Below are positions 45,414 through 54,209 of a stretch of 64,000 nt of DNA, in pieces. The translations under genes and the position numbers were made by a program. The notes beneath the pieces are model-generated. The model did no database searches. It worked only from the letters and a program-made list of their open reading frames with translations, and had not been told where the DNA came from. The DNA comes from Sarcodiotheca gaudichaudii (Eukaryota; Rhodophyta; Florideophyceae; Gigartinales; Solieriaceae): positions 62,001-126,000 of the forward strand of contig JAUKVZ010000007.1 in the NCBI GenBank assembly GCA_032355985.1, in the 5' to 3' direction. Within the stretch, counting starts at the first letter, position 1. Each line of letters opens with the position of its first letter.

Positions 45414-46415
45414 TCAGCTCGTCGTTCCAACGCCCTCAGGCACATCCATGCCCAGGGTCAGATCCAGATCCGCCAGCTTGCGCTTGACCTCTCGCAGCGA
45501 CGTCTTGCCGAAGGAGCGAACCTTCAGCAGATCGCTCTCCGCCTGCGACACGAGATCCGCCACCGTCGCGACCTGCGCCGACTCCAGGCAGTTGCTCGCA
45601 CGCACGGAAAGATCAAGCTCGCCGATCGGCATCGTCAGCTTGCGGATCAGCTCCTCATCCACATCCGCCGCGGCAGCCGCCGCCTCGGACACGCGATCCT
45701 CACCCGGATCCGTGAACTGCACGAAGGGGTTGAGATGCTTGCGAAGGATCTTGGCCGCCTCAACCACCGCCATCTCAGGCGTCACGGTTCCGTCGGTCCA
45801 GACCTCAAGAATGAGCTTGTCGTAGTTCGTCTTCTGACCGACGCGGGTGTCCTCGGTCTTGTAACGCACGCGCTGCACGGGGCTGTAGATCGCATCGACC
45901 GGGATCACCCCGATCTCCTGCTCTTCAACCTCTTCAAACTGCTCGCTCGCAGGGATGTAGCCGCGCCCCTTCTCGACCTTGAACTCCATCTCGAAATCGA
46001 TGGCCTCGGTCAGGGTCGCGATGACCAGATCCTTGTTGAAGATCGTCACGGCCGTATCCGCTTCGATCAGATCAGCGGTCACTTCGCCAGGGCCGCCCGC
46101 GGCAAGACGCATCGTCTTGGGCTCATCGCCCTCGAGGCCGACGACCAGGCTCTTGACGTTGAGAATGATCTCAGCGACATCCTCATGCACGCCCTGCAGC
46201 GCCGAAAACTCGTGCTCGGCGCCCTTGATCTTGACGGATGTGATGGCGGCGCCTTCGAGCGTCGAAAGCAGGATGCGGCGAAGGCTGTTGCCAACCGTCG
46301 TGCCGAAGCCGCGCTCAAACGGCTCGACCGAGAAGCGGCCGTAGCGCGCCGAAGCGCTCGCGTGATCCAAAGTGATTCTGTTGGGCAGTTCCAGCCCGCG
46401 CCATCTGATGCGCAT
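45414..46415 (-). CDS. rpoA: RNA polymerase alpha subunit
   Basis: 333 residues, ATG 46415, GGAG eight bases upstream. N-terminal dimerisation/assembly domain has FVEPFERGFGTTVGNSLRR-type sequence (FSVEPFERGFGTTVGNSLRR here) and the beta-contact region up to about 235. After a linker, the C-terminal domain reads LDLSVRASNCLESAQVATVA with the Arg of the UP-element/activator surface. It follows rpsK directly because rpsD is missing. The 169-base gap upstream contains a compact three-way RNA structure. Confidence 0.97.
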   Translation of the reverse strand: MRIRWRGLELPNRITLDHASASARYGRFSVEPFERGFGTTVGNSLRRILLSTLEGAAITSVKIKGAEHEFSALQGVHEDVAEIILNVKSLVVGLEGDEPKTMRLAAGGPGEVTADLIEADTAVTIFNKDLVIATLTEAIDFEMEFKVEKGRGYIPASEQFEEVEEQEIGVIPVDAIYSPVQRVRYKTEDTRVGQKTNYDKLILEVWTDGTVTPEMAVVEAAKILRKHLNPFVQFTDPGEDRVSEAAAAAADVDEELIRKLTMPIGELDLSVRASNCLESAQVATVADLVSQAESDLLKVRSFGKTSLREVKRKLADLDLTLGMDVPEGVGTTS

Positions 46416-46431
46416 AATGAAAACTCCGTGA

Positions 46432-46501
46432 TTCAGCAGTGTTTCGAACAGTGACGAACGAAACGCCGCGAGTTCGCGGAAATCGAGCGCCGACTGCTGA
46501 A
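46432..46501 (-). promoter_or_regulatory. Three-way-junction leader directly upstream of the rpoA ribosome site
   Basis: A 9-base perfect closing stem, TTCAGCAGT (46432-46440) with ACTGCTGAA (46493-46501). It encloses two hairpins: GTTTCG/CGAAAC (46441-46446 with 46459-46464, 12-base loop) and CCGCG-AGTT-CGCGG (46466-46479). The closing stem ends four bases upstream of the Shine-Dalgarno GGAG (46424-46427). Its position resembles ribosomal-protein-bound leader elements, but it matches no family I know by eye. Confidence 0.5.
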
Positions 46502-46584
46502 CCCGGCGCCCGCCCCTTCTGTCTCGCGGCGGAAAAGATCAGTTGTCGCCATCCGCGCTCAGGTCGCAGGACGGCAGGACCGCG

Positions 46585-46962
46585 TCAGACGCGGCGCTTC
46601 TTCTTCGGACGGCAGCCGTTGTGAGGCACCGGGGTGTGATCCTCAAGAGCCGTCACCTTGATGCCCGTGGAGGCGACACCGGTGATGGCCGACTCGCGAC
46701 CCGGACCCGGGCCCGTCACCTTCACCTCGACCTCCATCATGCCCATCTTGCGAGCCTTGTTGCCGCAGGACTCACCGGCGCGCGTCGCGGCAAAGGGCGT
46801 CGACTTGCGTGCGCCCTTGAAGCCGATCGTGCCCGCCGAGTCCCAGCAGAGGGTCTCGCCGCCCATGTCGGTGATCGTGACGATCGTGTTGTTGAAGGAC
46901 GCCTTCACATGGCAGATGCCTTTGACGACGTTCTTGCGAATCTTTTTGCTCTTCTTGGCCAT
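46585..46962 (-). CDS. rpsK: Ribosomal protein S11
   Basis: 125 residues from ATG 46962, normal size. It shows the S11 blocks [48 protein letters not shown] and the basic end [11 protein letters not shown]. It forms part of the 30S platform near the mRNA exit. No unusual features except that rpoA, not rpsD, follows. Confidence 0.97.
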   Translation of the reverse strand: MAKKSKKIRKNVVKGICHVKASFNNTIVTITDMGGETLCWDSAGTIGFKGARKSTPFAATRAGESCGNKARKMGMMEVEVKVTGPGPGRESAITGVASTGIKVTALEDHTPVPHNGCRPKKKRRV

Positions 46963-47054
46963 CGTGTATCCGGTCTGTATTTCGTGTGCCGGGAAAGTCG
47001 CCCGGATGCTCAGTCTGAATCAAGCGGCAAGCAAGCCGCACGAGAGGCCTCGGA

Positions 47055-47432
47055 TCAGCCCTTGACGCCCTTCTTGCCCGCGACCGTCTTCTTGCGACCC
47101 TTACGGGTGCGTGCGTTGCAGCGGGTGCGCTGACCACGCGTCGGAAGACCGCGACGATGTCGATCGCCTCGATACGAACGGATGTCGCGAAGGCGGCCGA
47201 TGTTCTGCGCCACCTGGCGACGCAGGGCGCCTTCCACCACGAAGCCCGCATCAATCGCGGCCACAATCGTGGCGACCTGCTGGTCCGTCAGATCCTTCGC
47301 CTTCGTGTTCGGATCAATGTCCGCCTGCGCGAGGATGTCATCCGCGAACCTCGGGCCGATCCCGTAGATGTAGCGGAGGGAGTAACGGATCTTCTTGTTG
47401 TCAGGAACGTCAACGCCTGCAATACGTGGCAT
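47055..47432 (-). CDS. rpsM: Ribosomal protein S13
   Basis: 125 residues. ATG 47432 gives the family start MPRIAGVDVPDNKKI and has GGAG upstream; the longer frame to 47474 is not used. Helix-two-turn-helix region YIYGIGPRFADDIL and the basic tail TRGQRTRCNARTRKGRKKT are as in other S13 proteins. Located in the 30S head, contacting tRNA and L5. A perfect hairpin (47482-47497) lies in the 92-base spacer upstream. Confidence 0.97.
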   Translation of the reverse strand: MPRIAGVDVPDNKKIRYSLRYIYGIGPRFADDILAQADIDPNTKAKDLTDQQVATIVAAIDAGFVVEGALRRQVAQNIGRLRDIRSYRGDRHRRGLPTRGQRTRCNARTRKGRKKTVAGKKGVKG

Positions 47433-47524
47433 CGGGCCCACTCCTGCCGGCCGGCGGCCGGGCTTAGTCTTCAATCAACCTCGGGCGCAGTCGCCCGTCG
47501 AATATCAACTGACAATGGCTCGAA

Positions 47525-47641
47525 TCAGCCCTGCACCTGCTTGTGCTTCGGGTTCGCAGGACAGATCACGCGGACCTTGCCCTTGCGGCGAACGATCTTG
47601 CACTGATTGCAAATTCTCTTGACGCTTGATCGAACCTTCAT
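47525..47641 (-). CDS. rpmJ: Ribosomal protein L36, zinc-binding form
   Basis: 38 residues from ATG 47641, too short for routine ORF calling: begins [20 protein letters not shown] and ends KHKQVQG. Cys11, Cys14, Cys27 and His33 form the zinc site, so this is the zinc-dependent L36. Position between infA and rpsM is the usual one. Confidence 0.97.
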   Translation of the reverse strand: MKVRSSVKRICNQCKIVRRKGKVRVICPANPKHKQVQG

Positions 47642-47707
47642 CGCTTCACTTCACTTTCCATCCGCGCGCCGCTCTGCAGCGTCGCGCTCAACTTATCGAA
47701 ACCGAAA

Positions 47708-47926
47708 TCAGTGCCTGTACGTGATCCGAGCTTTCGTCAGGTCGTACGGGCTCATCTCAACCGTGACGCGATCGCCCGGCAGGATGCGGATGTAGTGCTT
47801 TCGCATCTTGCCCGACACATAGGCCAGCACCTCGTGCTCATTTGGAAGCATCACCTTGAACATCGCGTTCGGCAATGCCTCCTTCACCGTGGCCTCAAGC
47901 GTCAGTTTGTCATCCTGTTTCGGCAT
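47708..47926 (-). CDS. infA: Translation initiation factor IF-1
   Basis: 72 residues, the canonical length; ATG 47926. OB-fold sequence is standard: [20 protein letters not shown], then [20 protein letters not shown] and [11 protein letters not shown]. It binds the 30S A site with IF-2 and IF-3. It lies 47 bases after map and 66 before rpmJ. Confidence 0.98.
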   Translation of the reverse strand: MPKQDDKLTLEATVKEALPNAMFKVMLPNEHEVLAYVSGKMRKHYIRILPGDRVTVEMSPYDLTKARITYRH

Positions 47927-47973
47927 GCAGCTCCGTTTTCAATACACCATCCAAAATCGCTGAAACGACCCCC

Positions 47974-48891
47974 TCATGGGGCCGTCAGCACGATTGCTCC
48001 ATCATCGCCCACCGCCACCGTATGCTCGAAGTGACAGGCCGGCGAACCATCCTGCGTGATCACGGTCCAGCCGTCATCCCCCACGCGCACCTTCGTTCGG
48101 CCCTTCCGGGCCGGCGAGGCGAGCGTAAGGATAGGCTCGACCGCCAGGGTCATTCCTGCACGCAACTCGAAATCAGCGATCGTCCCGAGATGATCGAAGG
48201 GATGACACGCCGGCGCCCGGGGAGGCTCATGCAGAGACTCACCCACGCCGTGCCCGACATACTCCTCGACCACGCCGAAACCCGCTTCGTCGGCGATGCG
48301 CTGAATCTCCATCGCAATGGAGGACCAGCGAACGCCGGGACGCATCATATCAATCGCCGCCTCAAGCGCCTGCCGCGTCGTCTTCACAAGACGCATCTGC
48401 TCAGGATCGGCCTGCTCCGATGAGCCCGCGATGATCGTGATGGCCGAATCAGCACACCAGCCATCCATCCGAAGACCCACATCAATCGAGACCAGATCGC
48501 CATCCCGGACGATGCGGCTACCCGGCACGCCGTGGACCACCTCATCGTTGATCGACACGCAGCACGCCCCCGGGAAGGGTGGCGACTGGCCCTGGCGATA
48601 GCCCTCAAAGAGGACCTCAGCGCCGCCGGCGGCGATCGTCTCGCGAATGATCTCATCCAGGCGCTCGGTCGTGACGCCCGGCTTACAGGCGTCGGCCGCG
48701 GCATTCAGGCACTTGGACACCAGAGCCCCGGCCCGGCGCATCGTCGCAAGCTCCGCCTCGGAGCGAAGCCCCGCGCCGGTCTTTGCGTCGTGACGGATCC
48801 CGTTCCCGCCGCTGGTCGGGCGCGCAGCGGTGGGGCTGGCCCATCCGCCTGTGGCCTGAGCAGTTCCGGATTGGGTCGTCGAACCTCGCAT
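47974..48891 (-). CDS. map: Type I methionine aminopeptidase with N-terminal extension
   Basis: 305 residues; the ATG at 48891 shares one base with the secY stop (TAATG), so translation is coupled. The five metal ligands are present: two Asp in DVGLRMDGWCADS, His in VGHGVGESLHEPP, Glu in AVEPILT, Glu in FEHTVAV. Removes the initiator Met from nascent proteins. Most bacterial type I enzymes start at the segment here near residue 42 (GLRSEAELATMRRAG). The first 40 residues are a low-complexity extension, and no later start codon fits, so it looks genuine. Confidence 0.93.
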   Translation of the reverse strand: MRGSTTQSGTAQATGGWASPTAARPTSGGNGIRHDAKTGAGLRSEAELATMRRAGALVSKCLNAAADACKPGVTTERLDEIIRETIAAGGAEVLFEGYRQGQSPPFPGACCVSINDEVVHGVPGSRIVRDGDLVSIDVGLRMDGWCADSAITIIAGSSEQADPEQMRLVKTTRQALEAAIDMMRPGVRWSSIAMEIQRIADEAGFGVVEEYVGHGVGESLHEPPRAPACHPFDHLGTIADFELRAGMTLAVEPILTLASPARKGRTKVRVGDDGWTVITQDGSPACHFEHTVAVGDDGAIVLTAP

Positions 48892-50351
48892 TACCTGGGG
48901 CCTCGAATTCTGTGGCCCTTGCCCTTGTCATTGCCGCCGAGGAAGCCGGCGTAGTTTCGCATGAGCAGGTTCGCTTCGATGCGCTGGATGAAGTCCAGAC
49001 CCACCGACACGACGATCAGCAGACCCGTGCCGCCCAGGAACGCCGCCACGAAGTACGGCACACCAAACGACGCCTGCACGATCATCGGCGCCACGGCGAT
49101 CACCGAGAGGAATCCGGCGCCCACATACGTGATGCGCTCCATAACCGTCTCGAGATACTCAGCCGTACGCGGCCCCGGACGCAGACCCGGAATAAACGAG
49201 CCGTGATCGCGAAGCTGCTTGCTCATCTCTTCAGGATTGAACTGGATCGTCGTCCAGAAGTAACTGAAGAAGTAGACCATGAGGATGAAGAGCAGCGCGT
49301 AGGGATACTGGCCCGCCTGGAAGGACGAACTCAGGAAGCTCGACGCCTCGTCATACATCATCAGCCAGCGGCTGGGCTCGCCCGGAACCGAGTTCACCAT
49401 CGCCGTCGCCTGCTGTGACATGTAGCCGAACAGCACCGACGGGAAGATCATGAGACTCGACGCGAAGATGATGGGCATCACGCCGCCGTGATTGACGCGA
49501 AGAGGCAGGTACGAGCGCTGCCCGCCGTAGACCTTGCGGCCGCGCGTGTGCTTGGCCTGCTGCACCGGAATGCGCCGCTGCGCGACCGTAATCAGCACAC
49601 TGCCTGCGACGACGAAGACGAACGAGATGATCAGCATGATCACCGCCATCCAGCTCATCGAAGGCTCGTCATTTTCAGCGATGCTCAGCGCGGATTGCAC
49701 GAAGCCAAGCTGACCGATCGGCGAGTTGTTGATGACCCAGTTCAGCGCCACCGGCATCTGAGCAAGAATGCCCGCCGTGATGATCAGCGAAACGCCGTTG
49801 CCGATGCCGTACTTGTCGATCTGCTCGCCGAGCCACATCAGGAACGTGGTGCCTGCGGTCATCGCCGTGATGGCCATCAGCCACCAGACGGGATTCCGCG
49901 CCCACTGCTCCATGATCAGGCCCTGGTTCTGAATGAACGACAACCAGGCGAATGACTGGATAAGGCAGAGCCCGATGGTCAGATAGCGCGTCCATTCGGT
50001 GATCTTCTGACGCCCCGTCGGACCCTCCTGCTGGAGCTTCTTCAAGGGCTCGGAGATCGAACCGAAGATCTGGAAAATGATCGCCGCCGAGATGTACGGC
50101 ATGATGCCCAGGCCGAAGATCGTCGACTGGCTGAAACTGCCGCCCGAGAAGATCGACACGAACTGAGCCATGCGCCCCGCGGCGGACTCCTGTTCGAGCT
50201 GCTGCTGCATCTGCTCCTTCAGCAGCTCCTGGTTGATCCCCGGGATCGGAATCCAGAATCCGATCCGGTAGACCACAAGCATCCCAAGCGTGAACAGAAC
50301 CTTGGTTCTGAGCTCGGCGATCTTGAAGATGTTCTTAATGGCTTCAATCAT
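48891..50351 (-). CDS. secY: Preprotein translocase subunit SecY
   Basis: 486 residues from ATG 50351, somewhat longer than E. coli SecY (443). Ten membrane helices can be placed. Signature stretches include FGLGIMPYISAAIIFQI and the cytoplasmic loop VNHGGVMPIIFASSLMIFP. The extra length is mainly in the first periplasmic loop (QMQQQLEQESAAGRMAQF) and in the loop after helix 7. It forms the protein-conducting channel with SecE and SecG. adk, often next, is absent. Confidence 0.96.
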   Translation of the reverse strand: MIEAIKNIFKIAELRTKVLFTLGMLVVYRIGFWIPIPGINQELLKEQMQQQLEQESAAGRMAQFVSIFSGGSFSQSTIFGLGIMPYISAAIIFQIFGSISEPLKKLQQEGPTGRQKITEWTRYLTIGLCLIQSFAWLSFIQNQGLIMEQWARNPVWWLMAITAMTAGTTFLMWLGEQIDKYGIGNGVSLIITAGILAQMPVALNWVINNSPIGQLGFVQSALSIAENDEPSMSWMAVIMLIISFVFVVAGSVLITVAQRRIPVQQAKHTRGRKVYGGQRSYLPLRVNHGGVMPIIFASSLMIFPSVLFGYMSQQATAMVNSVPGEPSRWLMMYDEASSFLSSSFQAGQYPYALLFILMVYFFSYFWTTIQFNPEEMSKQLRDHGSFIPGLRPGPRTAEYLETVMERITYVGAGFLSVIAVAPMIVQASFGVPYFVAAFLGGTGLLIVVSVGLDFIQRIEANLLMRNYAGFLGGNDKGKGHRIRGPR

Positions 50352-50433
50352 CGTTCGCTGCCGGATCCCCGGGGGTACGCGTCCACGCGCCGGCGGCGCG
50401 CGGTGATGCGCTTATCGCGCGTGATCCATGCGC

Positions 50434-50961
50434 TCAGGAGCCAGCGCTCTCCTTGTTCTTCTTCACGAACTTCGGACGACGCGGCTTCTCCACGCCCGTC
50501 TCCTTCACGCTGCCGCCTGCATCCTCGATCAGCTTCTTCGCTGAACCAGTCACCTTCGCGGCCGTCACGTTCAGCTTCACCGAAAGCGACGTCTGACCCT
50601 CGCCGAGACCGCCGAGGATCTTCAGCGGACGCTTCATGTCGCGGATCAGACCCGCCTCAATCAGCGCCTTGGGCGTCACATCCCCGCCGTTGGCGAAGGA
50701 CGGATGCGCAACGATGTCGCCAAGGTTGGCGATCCAGAAGTGCTTCATGAACGGGTGGTTCGAGAAGCCGCGCTTCGGAATGCGACGGAACAGCGGCATC
50801 TGGCCGCCCTCAAACGCCGGCTTGCGCGAATAGCCCGCGCGACTTCCGGCGCCCTTGTGACCGCGACCCGACGTCTTGCCCTGACCGCTGCCGCGACCGC
50901 GACCGATGCGCTTGCGCGACTTGTAACGACCGGCCTTCTCTGTGATCTCGTGAATCATCAT
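50434..50961 (-). CDS. rplO: Ribosomal protein L15
   Basis: 175 residues (usual about 145). Two ATGs lie in tandem at 50961 and 50958; either may be used. Family blocks: KRIGRGRGSGQGKTSGRGHK, GQMPLFRRIPKRGFSN, and a C-terminal KVTGSAKKLIEDAGGSV followed by a basic extension. The rpmD gene (L30) that normally precedes rplO is missing; only 75 bases separate rpsE and rplO. Confidence 0.96.
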   Translation of the reverse strand: MMIHEITEKAGRYKSRKRIGRGRGSGQGKTSGRGHKGAGSRAGYSRKPAFEGGQMPLFRRIPKRGFSNHPFMKHFWIANLGDIVAHPSFANGGDVTPKALIEAGLIRDMKRPLKILGGLGEGQTSLSVKLNVTAAKVTGSAKKLIEDAGGSVKETGVEKPRRPKFVKKNKESAGS

Positions 50962-51036
50962 GGCGATGGATTCCCAATCAATGCGCCGGATTCATCCCGG
51001 CGATGGTTCGTTCTTCTGCTTCCGCGCCGGCGCTTT

Positions 51037-51708
51037 TCAGCCCTTCGCGCTCTCCTCAGCCTTCGCCTCGGACTTCTTCTCAGTCTTGGCGTCGCCCTTT
51101 GCGTCGCCCTTGGCTTCATCCTTGGCGTCAGCCTCGCCCTTTTCTTCAGCGTCCTGCTTCTTCTCGCTCGGAGCGGTCATAAACGCCGACCCGCGCTCGA
51201 TCATCTCATCCACTTCCGTGCGTCCCAGATCGACGCCTCGAAGCTGAGCGACCTCTTCCTTGGGCCGAAGCTGCAGCAGGCCGTCAAAAACCGCCTTCAC
51301 AACGTTCTGCGAGTTCGTCGAGTCGTAGCACTTCGTCAGGCAGTCAGTCACGCCCGCCATCTCAAGCACCGCGCGAACAGCCGTGCCGGCCACAACGCCA
51401 GTACCGGGCGACGCCGGCATCAGACGCACACGCGAGGAGCCAAAGCGACCCGTCACCGAGTGCGGCAGCGTCGTGCCCTGCAGATGCACCTTCTTCATGC
51501 CCCGCTTCGCACACTTCTGAGCCTTCTCAATCGCGCGAGGCACTTCATTCGCCTTGCCGTAGCCGAAGCCGACCTGTCCGCGCCGATCGCCGACGACGAC
51601 GAGTGAACTGAAGCTGAACCGGCGGCCGCCCTTGATGGTCGCCGCGGTTCGGAAAACGCCCACTGTCGTGCTCTCGAGCTGTGTCGCTTCGTCGAGTAGT
51701 TCTGCCAT
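51037..51708 (-). CDS. rpsE: Ribosomal protein S5 with charged C-terminal tail
   Basis: 223 residues from ATG 51708; about 165 is usual. Core: IKGGRRFSFSSLVVVGDRRG, VGFGYGKANEVPRAIEKA, and PASPGTGVVAGTAVRAVLEM, all normal for the 30S fidelity protein. From about residue 178 an Ala/Lys/Asp/Glu tail follows (repeats of DAKGDAK type), of unknown role and likely disordered. Confidence 0.96.
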   Translation of the reverse strand: MAELLDEATQLESTTVGVFRTAATIKGGRRFSFSSLVVVGDRRGQVGFGYGKANEVPRAIEKAQKCAKRGMKKVHLQGTTLPHSVTGRFGSSRVRLMPASPGTGVVAGTAVRAVLEMAGVTDCLTKCYDSTNSQNVVKAVFDGLLQLRPKEEVAQLRGVDLGRTEVDEMIERGSAFMTAPSEKKQDAEEKGEADAKDEAKGDAKGDAKTEKKSEAKAEESAKG

Positions 51709-51826
51709 GGATCTGCAACCTGCTTTCCCGACTATCGGGAGTGTTCGCCGCCCTCAGCGGCCTGACTGTCTTCACGTTCAGTCGCCCGCGCCAACCGGCG
51801 CCGGACAACTGCTGTTCATCTGTCCC

Positions 51827-52189
51827 TTAGAACTCGAGGCCGCCCTTGCGAGCTGCGTCCGCGAGCGCCTTGATCCGTCCGTGATACCGAAAGCCGCGGC
51901 GATCGAAGACGACCTTCGACACACCCGCCGACTTCGCCTTCTCCGCGATCGCAGCGCCCACGGCTTCCGCCGCACCGACGTTGCTCGTGCTGTCGACCTT
52001 CAGCGCCTTGTCCAGCGTCGAAGCGCTGACGAGCGTGCGCCCGTCCAGATCGTCGATGATCTGCGCGCTGATGTGACGCAGCGAGCGATTCACAGCCAGA
52101 CGCGGACGTCCCGGCTCGCCGATGACGCGCTTGCGGATGCCGCGACGGCGACGCTGAATCCGGGTTCTCTTGAGTTTGTTCTTTTCCAT
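51827..52189 (-). CDS. rplR: Ribosomal protein L18
   Basis: 120 residues from ATG 52189, normal. [20 protein letters not shown] is the basic 5S rRNA-binding start, and [20 protein letters not shown] the conserved end. It binds 5S rRNA with L5. Confidence 0.97.
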   Translation of the reverse strand: MEKNKLKRTRIQRRRRGIRKRVIGEPGRPRLAVNRSLRHISAQIIDDLDGRTLVSASTLDKALKVDSTSNVGAAEAVGAAIAEKAKSAGVSKVVFDRRGFRYHGRIKALADAARKGGLEF

Positions 52190-52247
52190 GACCTTGCGTT
52201 CCGTTCAAACAAAGCCGGCGGCCCAACCGGGCGGCCTGCGAAATCTC

Positions 52248-52799
52248 TTAGCTGCCGAAGACCTTGCCCTGCTTGCGCTTGATCGTCTCATCCACGTACT
52301 TCACGCCCTTGCCGTTGTAAGGCTCCGGCTTCCGCGTCGAGCGAATCTCCGCCGCGAACTGACCAACCGTCTGCTTGCACACGCCCTTCACCGAGACGAT
52401 GTTTCGCTCGACGTTGATGTCCAGACCCTGCGGAATGTTCAGCCGGATCGGATTCGCGTAGCCGACCTTCATCTCGAGGATCGGCCCCTGCACGGTCGCG
52501 CCCCAACCGGCGCCATTGACCTCAAGACGCTTCTCGTATCCATCCGTCACGCCGACGACCATGTTCTGAATCAGCGAGCGCGTGGTGCCCCACATTGCGC
52601 CGGCCAGGCGATCGCCCTTGAAACCCTCGCTCAGCTCCACGCTCATCTCGCGCGCGCCCTCATCCCATGAGAGCGTGACCTCGGGGCGGCAGTTCAGCGT
52701 CTGCGACTTGCCGCCCTTCTCGATCGTCAGCTCCGAGCCGTTCAGGTTTACGTTCACGCCGCTGGGAATCGCGACGGGCTTTTTTCCAATGCGGGACAT
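52248..52799 (-). CDS. rplF: Ribosomal protein L6
   Basis: 183 residues from ATG 52799, normal. MSRIGKKPVAIPSGV is the family start. Two related domains follow, with GVTDGYEKRLEVNGAGW between them and TRKPEPYNGKGVKYVDE at the end. It lies near the factor-binding site of the 50S subunit. Confidence 0.97.
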   Translation of the reverse strand: MSRIGKKPVAIPSGVNVNLNGSELTIEKGGKSQTLNCRPEVTLSWDEGAREMSVELSEGFKGDRLAGAMWGTTRSLIQNMVVGVTDGYEKRLEVNGAGWGATVQGPILEMKVGYANPIRLNIPQGLDINVERNIVSVKGVCKQTVGQFAAEIRSTRKPEPYNGKGVKYVDETIKRKQGKVFGS

Positions 52800-52861
52800 A
52801 TCCGGTCTCCGGCGTTCAGGCCGTGTGTTTCTCGTTCAACCATCCGTCAAATGCGACGCGA

Positions 52862-53260
52862 TCACTCCACCGTCGCAAGCAGTTCGCCGCCGACACGCTC
52901 GTCGCGGCATTTCCGATCCGAATACACGCCGCGCGATGTCGACACGATGCAGATGCCCATGCCCTGCAGCGGACGAGGAAGGTCGTCCACCTTCGCGTAG
53001 CGGCGGCAGCCCGGCTTCGACTCGCGCCGAAGCGAATGAAGAATCGTCTCACCGCGCGGGCCGTACTTCATGTGAACGCGGATCAAGCCCTGACGACCAT
53101 CATCAAGAAGGTCATACCCCTCGATGTAGCCCTCTTCCTTCAGGACGTCCGCAATGCCCTGGCAGACCTTGCTGCGCAGGCAGTTCACGGTCTTGGCCTT
53201 GTTCGAAGCTCCGTTCCGGAGCCGGGTGAGCATGTCTGCGATGGGATCGCTAAGTGCCAT
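52862..53260 (-). CDS. rpsH: Ribosomal protein S8
   Basis: 132 residues from ATG 53260. Start MALSDPIADMLTRLRNGA and C-terminal TSRGVYSDRKCRDERVGGEL are typical. It binds helix 21 of 16S rRNA and in many bacteria represses the spc operon by binding near rplE. A matching site was not identified here. Confidence 0.97.
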   Translation of the reverse strand: MALSDPIADMLTRLRNGASNKAKTVNCLRSKVCQGIADVLKEEGYIEGYDLLDDGRQGLIRVHMKYGPRGETILHSLRRESKPGCRRYAKVDDLPRPLQGMGICIVSTSRGVYSDRKCRDERVGGELLATVE

Positions 53261-53340
53261 GGATGCGTTCCAAGTTCGAAAATCCGCGATGCGTCGCGGT
53301 GAAGTCGTCTGTCAAAAGGAAACGTTGCGTAGCCGCCGGA

Positions 53341-53526
53341 TCACCAGCTCGCCTTCCGCATGCCGGGGACCTTCCCCTGAAGAGCCAGCTCGCGAAGCAC
53401 GATGCGGCTCACACGGAACTTGCGATACACGCCGCGCGGGCGACCAGAAATCTCACACCGACGCACCTTGCGAGTGCTGAACTTCGGCGTCCTCTTCGAC
53501 TTTGCGATTTGCGCTTTCGTAGCCAT
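53341..53526 (-). CDS. rpsN: Ribosomal protein S14, short form with lost zinc site
   Basis: 61 residues from ATG 53526, the length of the zinc-binding (type Z) S14. In that type Cys24, Cys27, Cys40 and Cys43 hold zinc. Here only Cys24 remains; the other positions read Ser27, Ser40 and Val43. The rest is conserved ([43 protein letters not shown]). It is therefore a short, zinc-independent S14. The L5 gene ends three bases after... upstream spacing to rplE is three bases. Confidence 0.95.
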   Translation of the reverse strand: MATKAQIAKSKRTPKFSTRKVRRCEISGRPRGVYRKFRVSRIVLRELALQGKVPGMRKASW

Positions 53527-53529
53527 ATC

Positions 53530-54150
53530 TCAGTTCGTCTCCGGCTTGCGGAATGGCATGCCAAGCTCATCGAGCACGAAGCGGCTCAGCTCGGGGTTCG
53601 AATTGCTGAAAACGAGATTCACATTCATGCCATGCGTGAAGTTCGTGTTCGCCATGTCGATCTCTGGAAAGACGCCCTGCTCGTTCAGACCGAACGAGTA
53701 GTTCCCGTTCGCGTCAAACGCCTTCTCCCGCAGACCGCGAAAATCCTTGATGCGAGGCGTCGCAAGGTTGATCAGACGATCAAGGAAGTGCCACATCCGC
53801 TCGCGACGCATCGTCACGGCGGCGGACGTCTCCATCCCCTCGCGAAGCTTGAAGTTCGAAACCGACTTCTTCGCCTTGATCACGATCGGCTTCTGACCGC
53901 TGATCTTCGTCAGCGTCTCATTCACCGTCTCGCGGATGTTCGCCGGAACCTTGGCGCCCTCAAGATGACGGCCCATGTTCACGTTGACCACGATCTTCTC
54001 GAGCCGCGGATGGCTCATCGGATTGGTCAACCCGAACTTCTCGCCAAGCTTCGCCGTGACCTGCTCCTCATAGAGCGTCTTGAGACGAGGCGGCCCGGAG
54101 GGCGCCATCGCCGCTTCGGCGGCTTCGTTGTTTTTCTTGTCCTTCGCCAT
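53530..54150 (-). CDS. rplE: Ribosomal protein L5
   Basis: 206 residues from ATG 54150; about 180 is usual, the excess being a 25-residue Ala/Glu-rich N-terminus. Conserved: PRLEKIVVNVNMGR, KKSVSNFKLREGMETSAAVT, and FVLDELGMPFRKPE. Binds 5S rRNA and contacts S13 across the subunit bridge. Confidence 0.96.
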   Translation of the reverse strand: MAKDKKNNEAAEAAMAPSGPPRLKTLYEEQVTAKLGEKFGLTNPMSHPRLEKIVVNVNMGRHLEGAKVPANIRETVNETLTKISGQKPIVIKAKKSVSNFKLREGMETSAAVTMRRERMWHFLDRLINLATPRIKDFRGLREKAFDANGNYSFGLNEQGVFPEIDMANTNFTHGMNVNLVFSNSNPELSRFVLDELGMPFRKPETN

Positions 54151-54209
54151 GATCAGCTCTCAACCTTTGACTCGGCCCGCGCCTGTGCGCCGCCTCGCCT
54201 TGCATTGCC

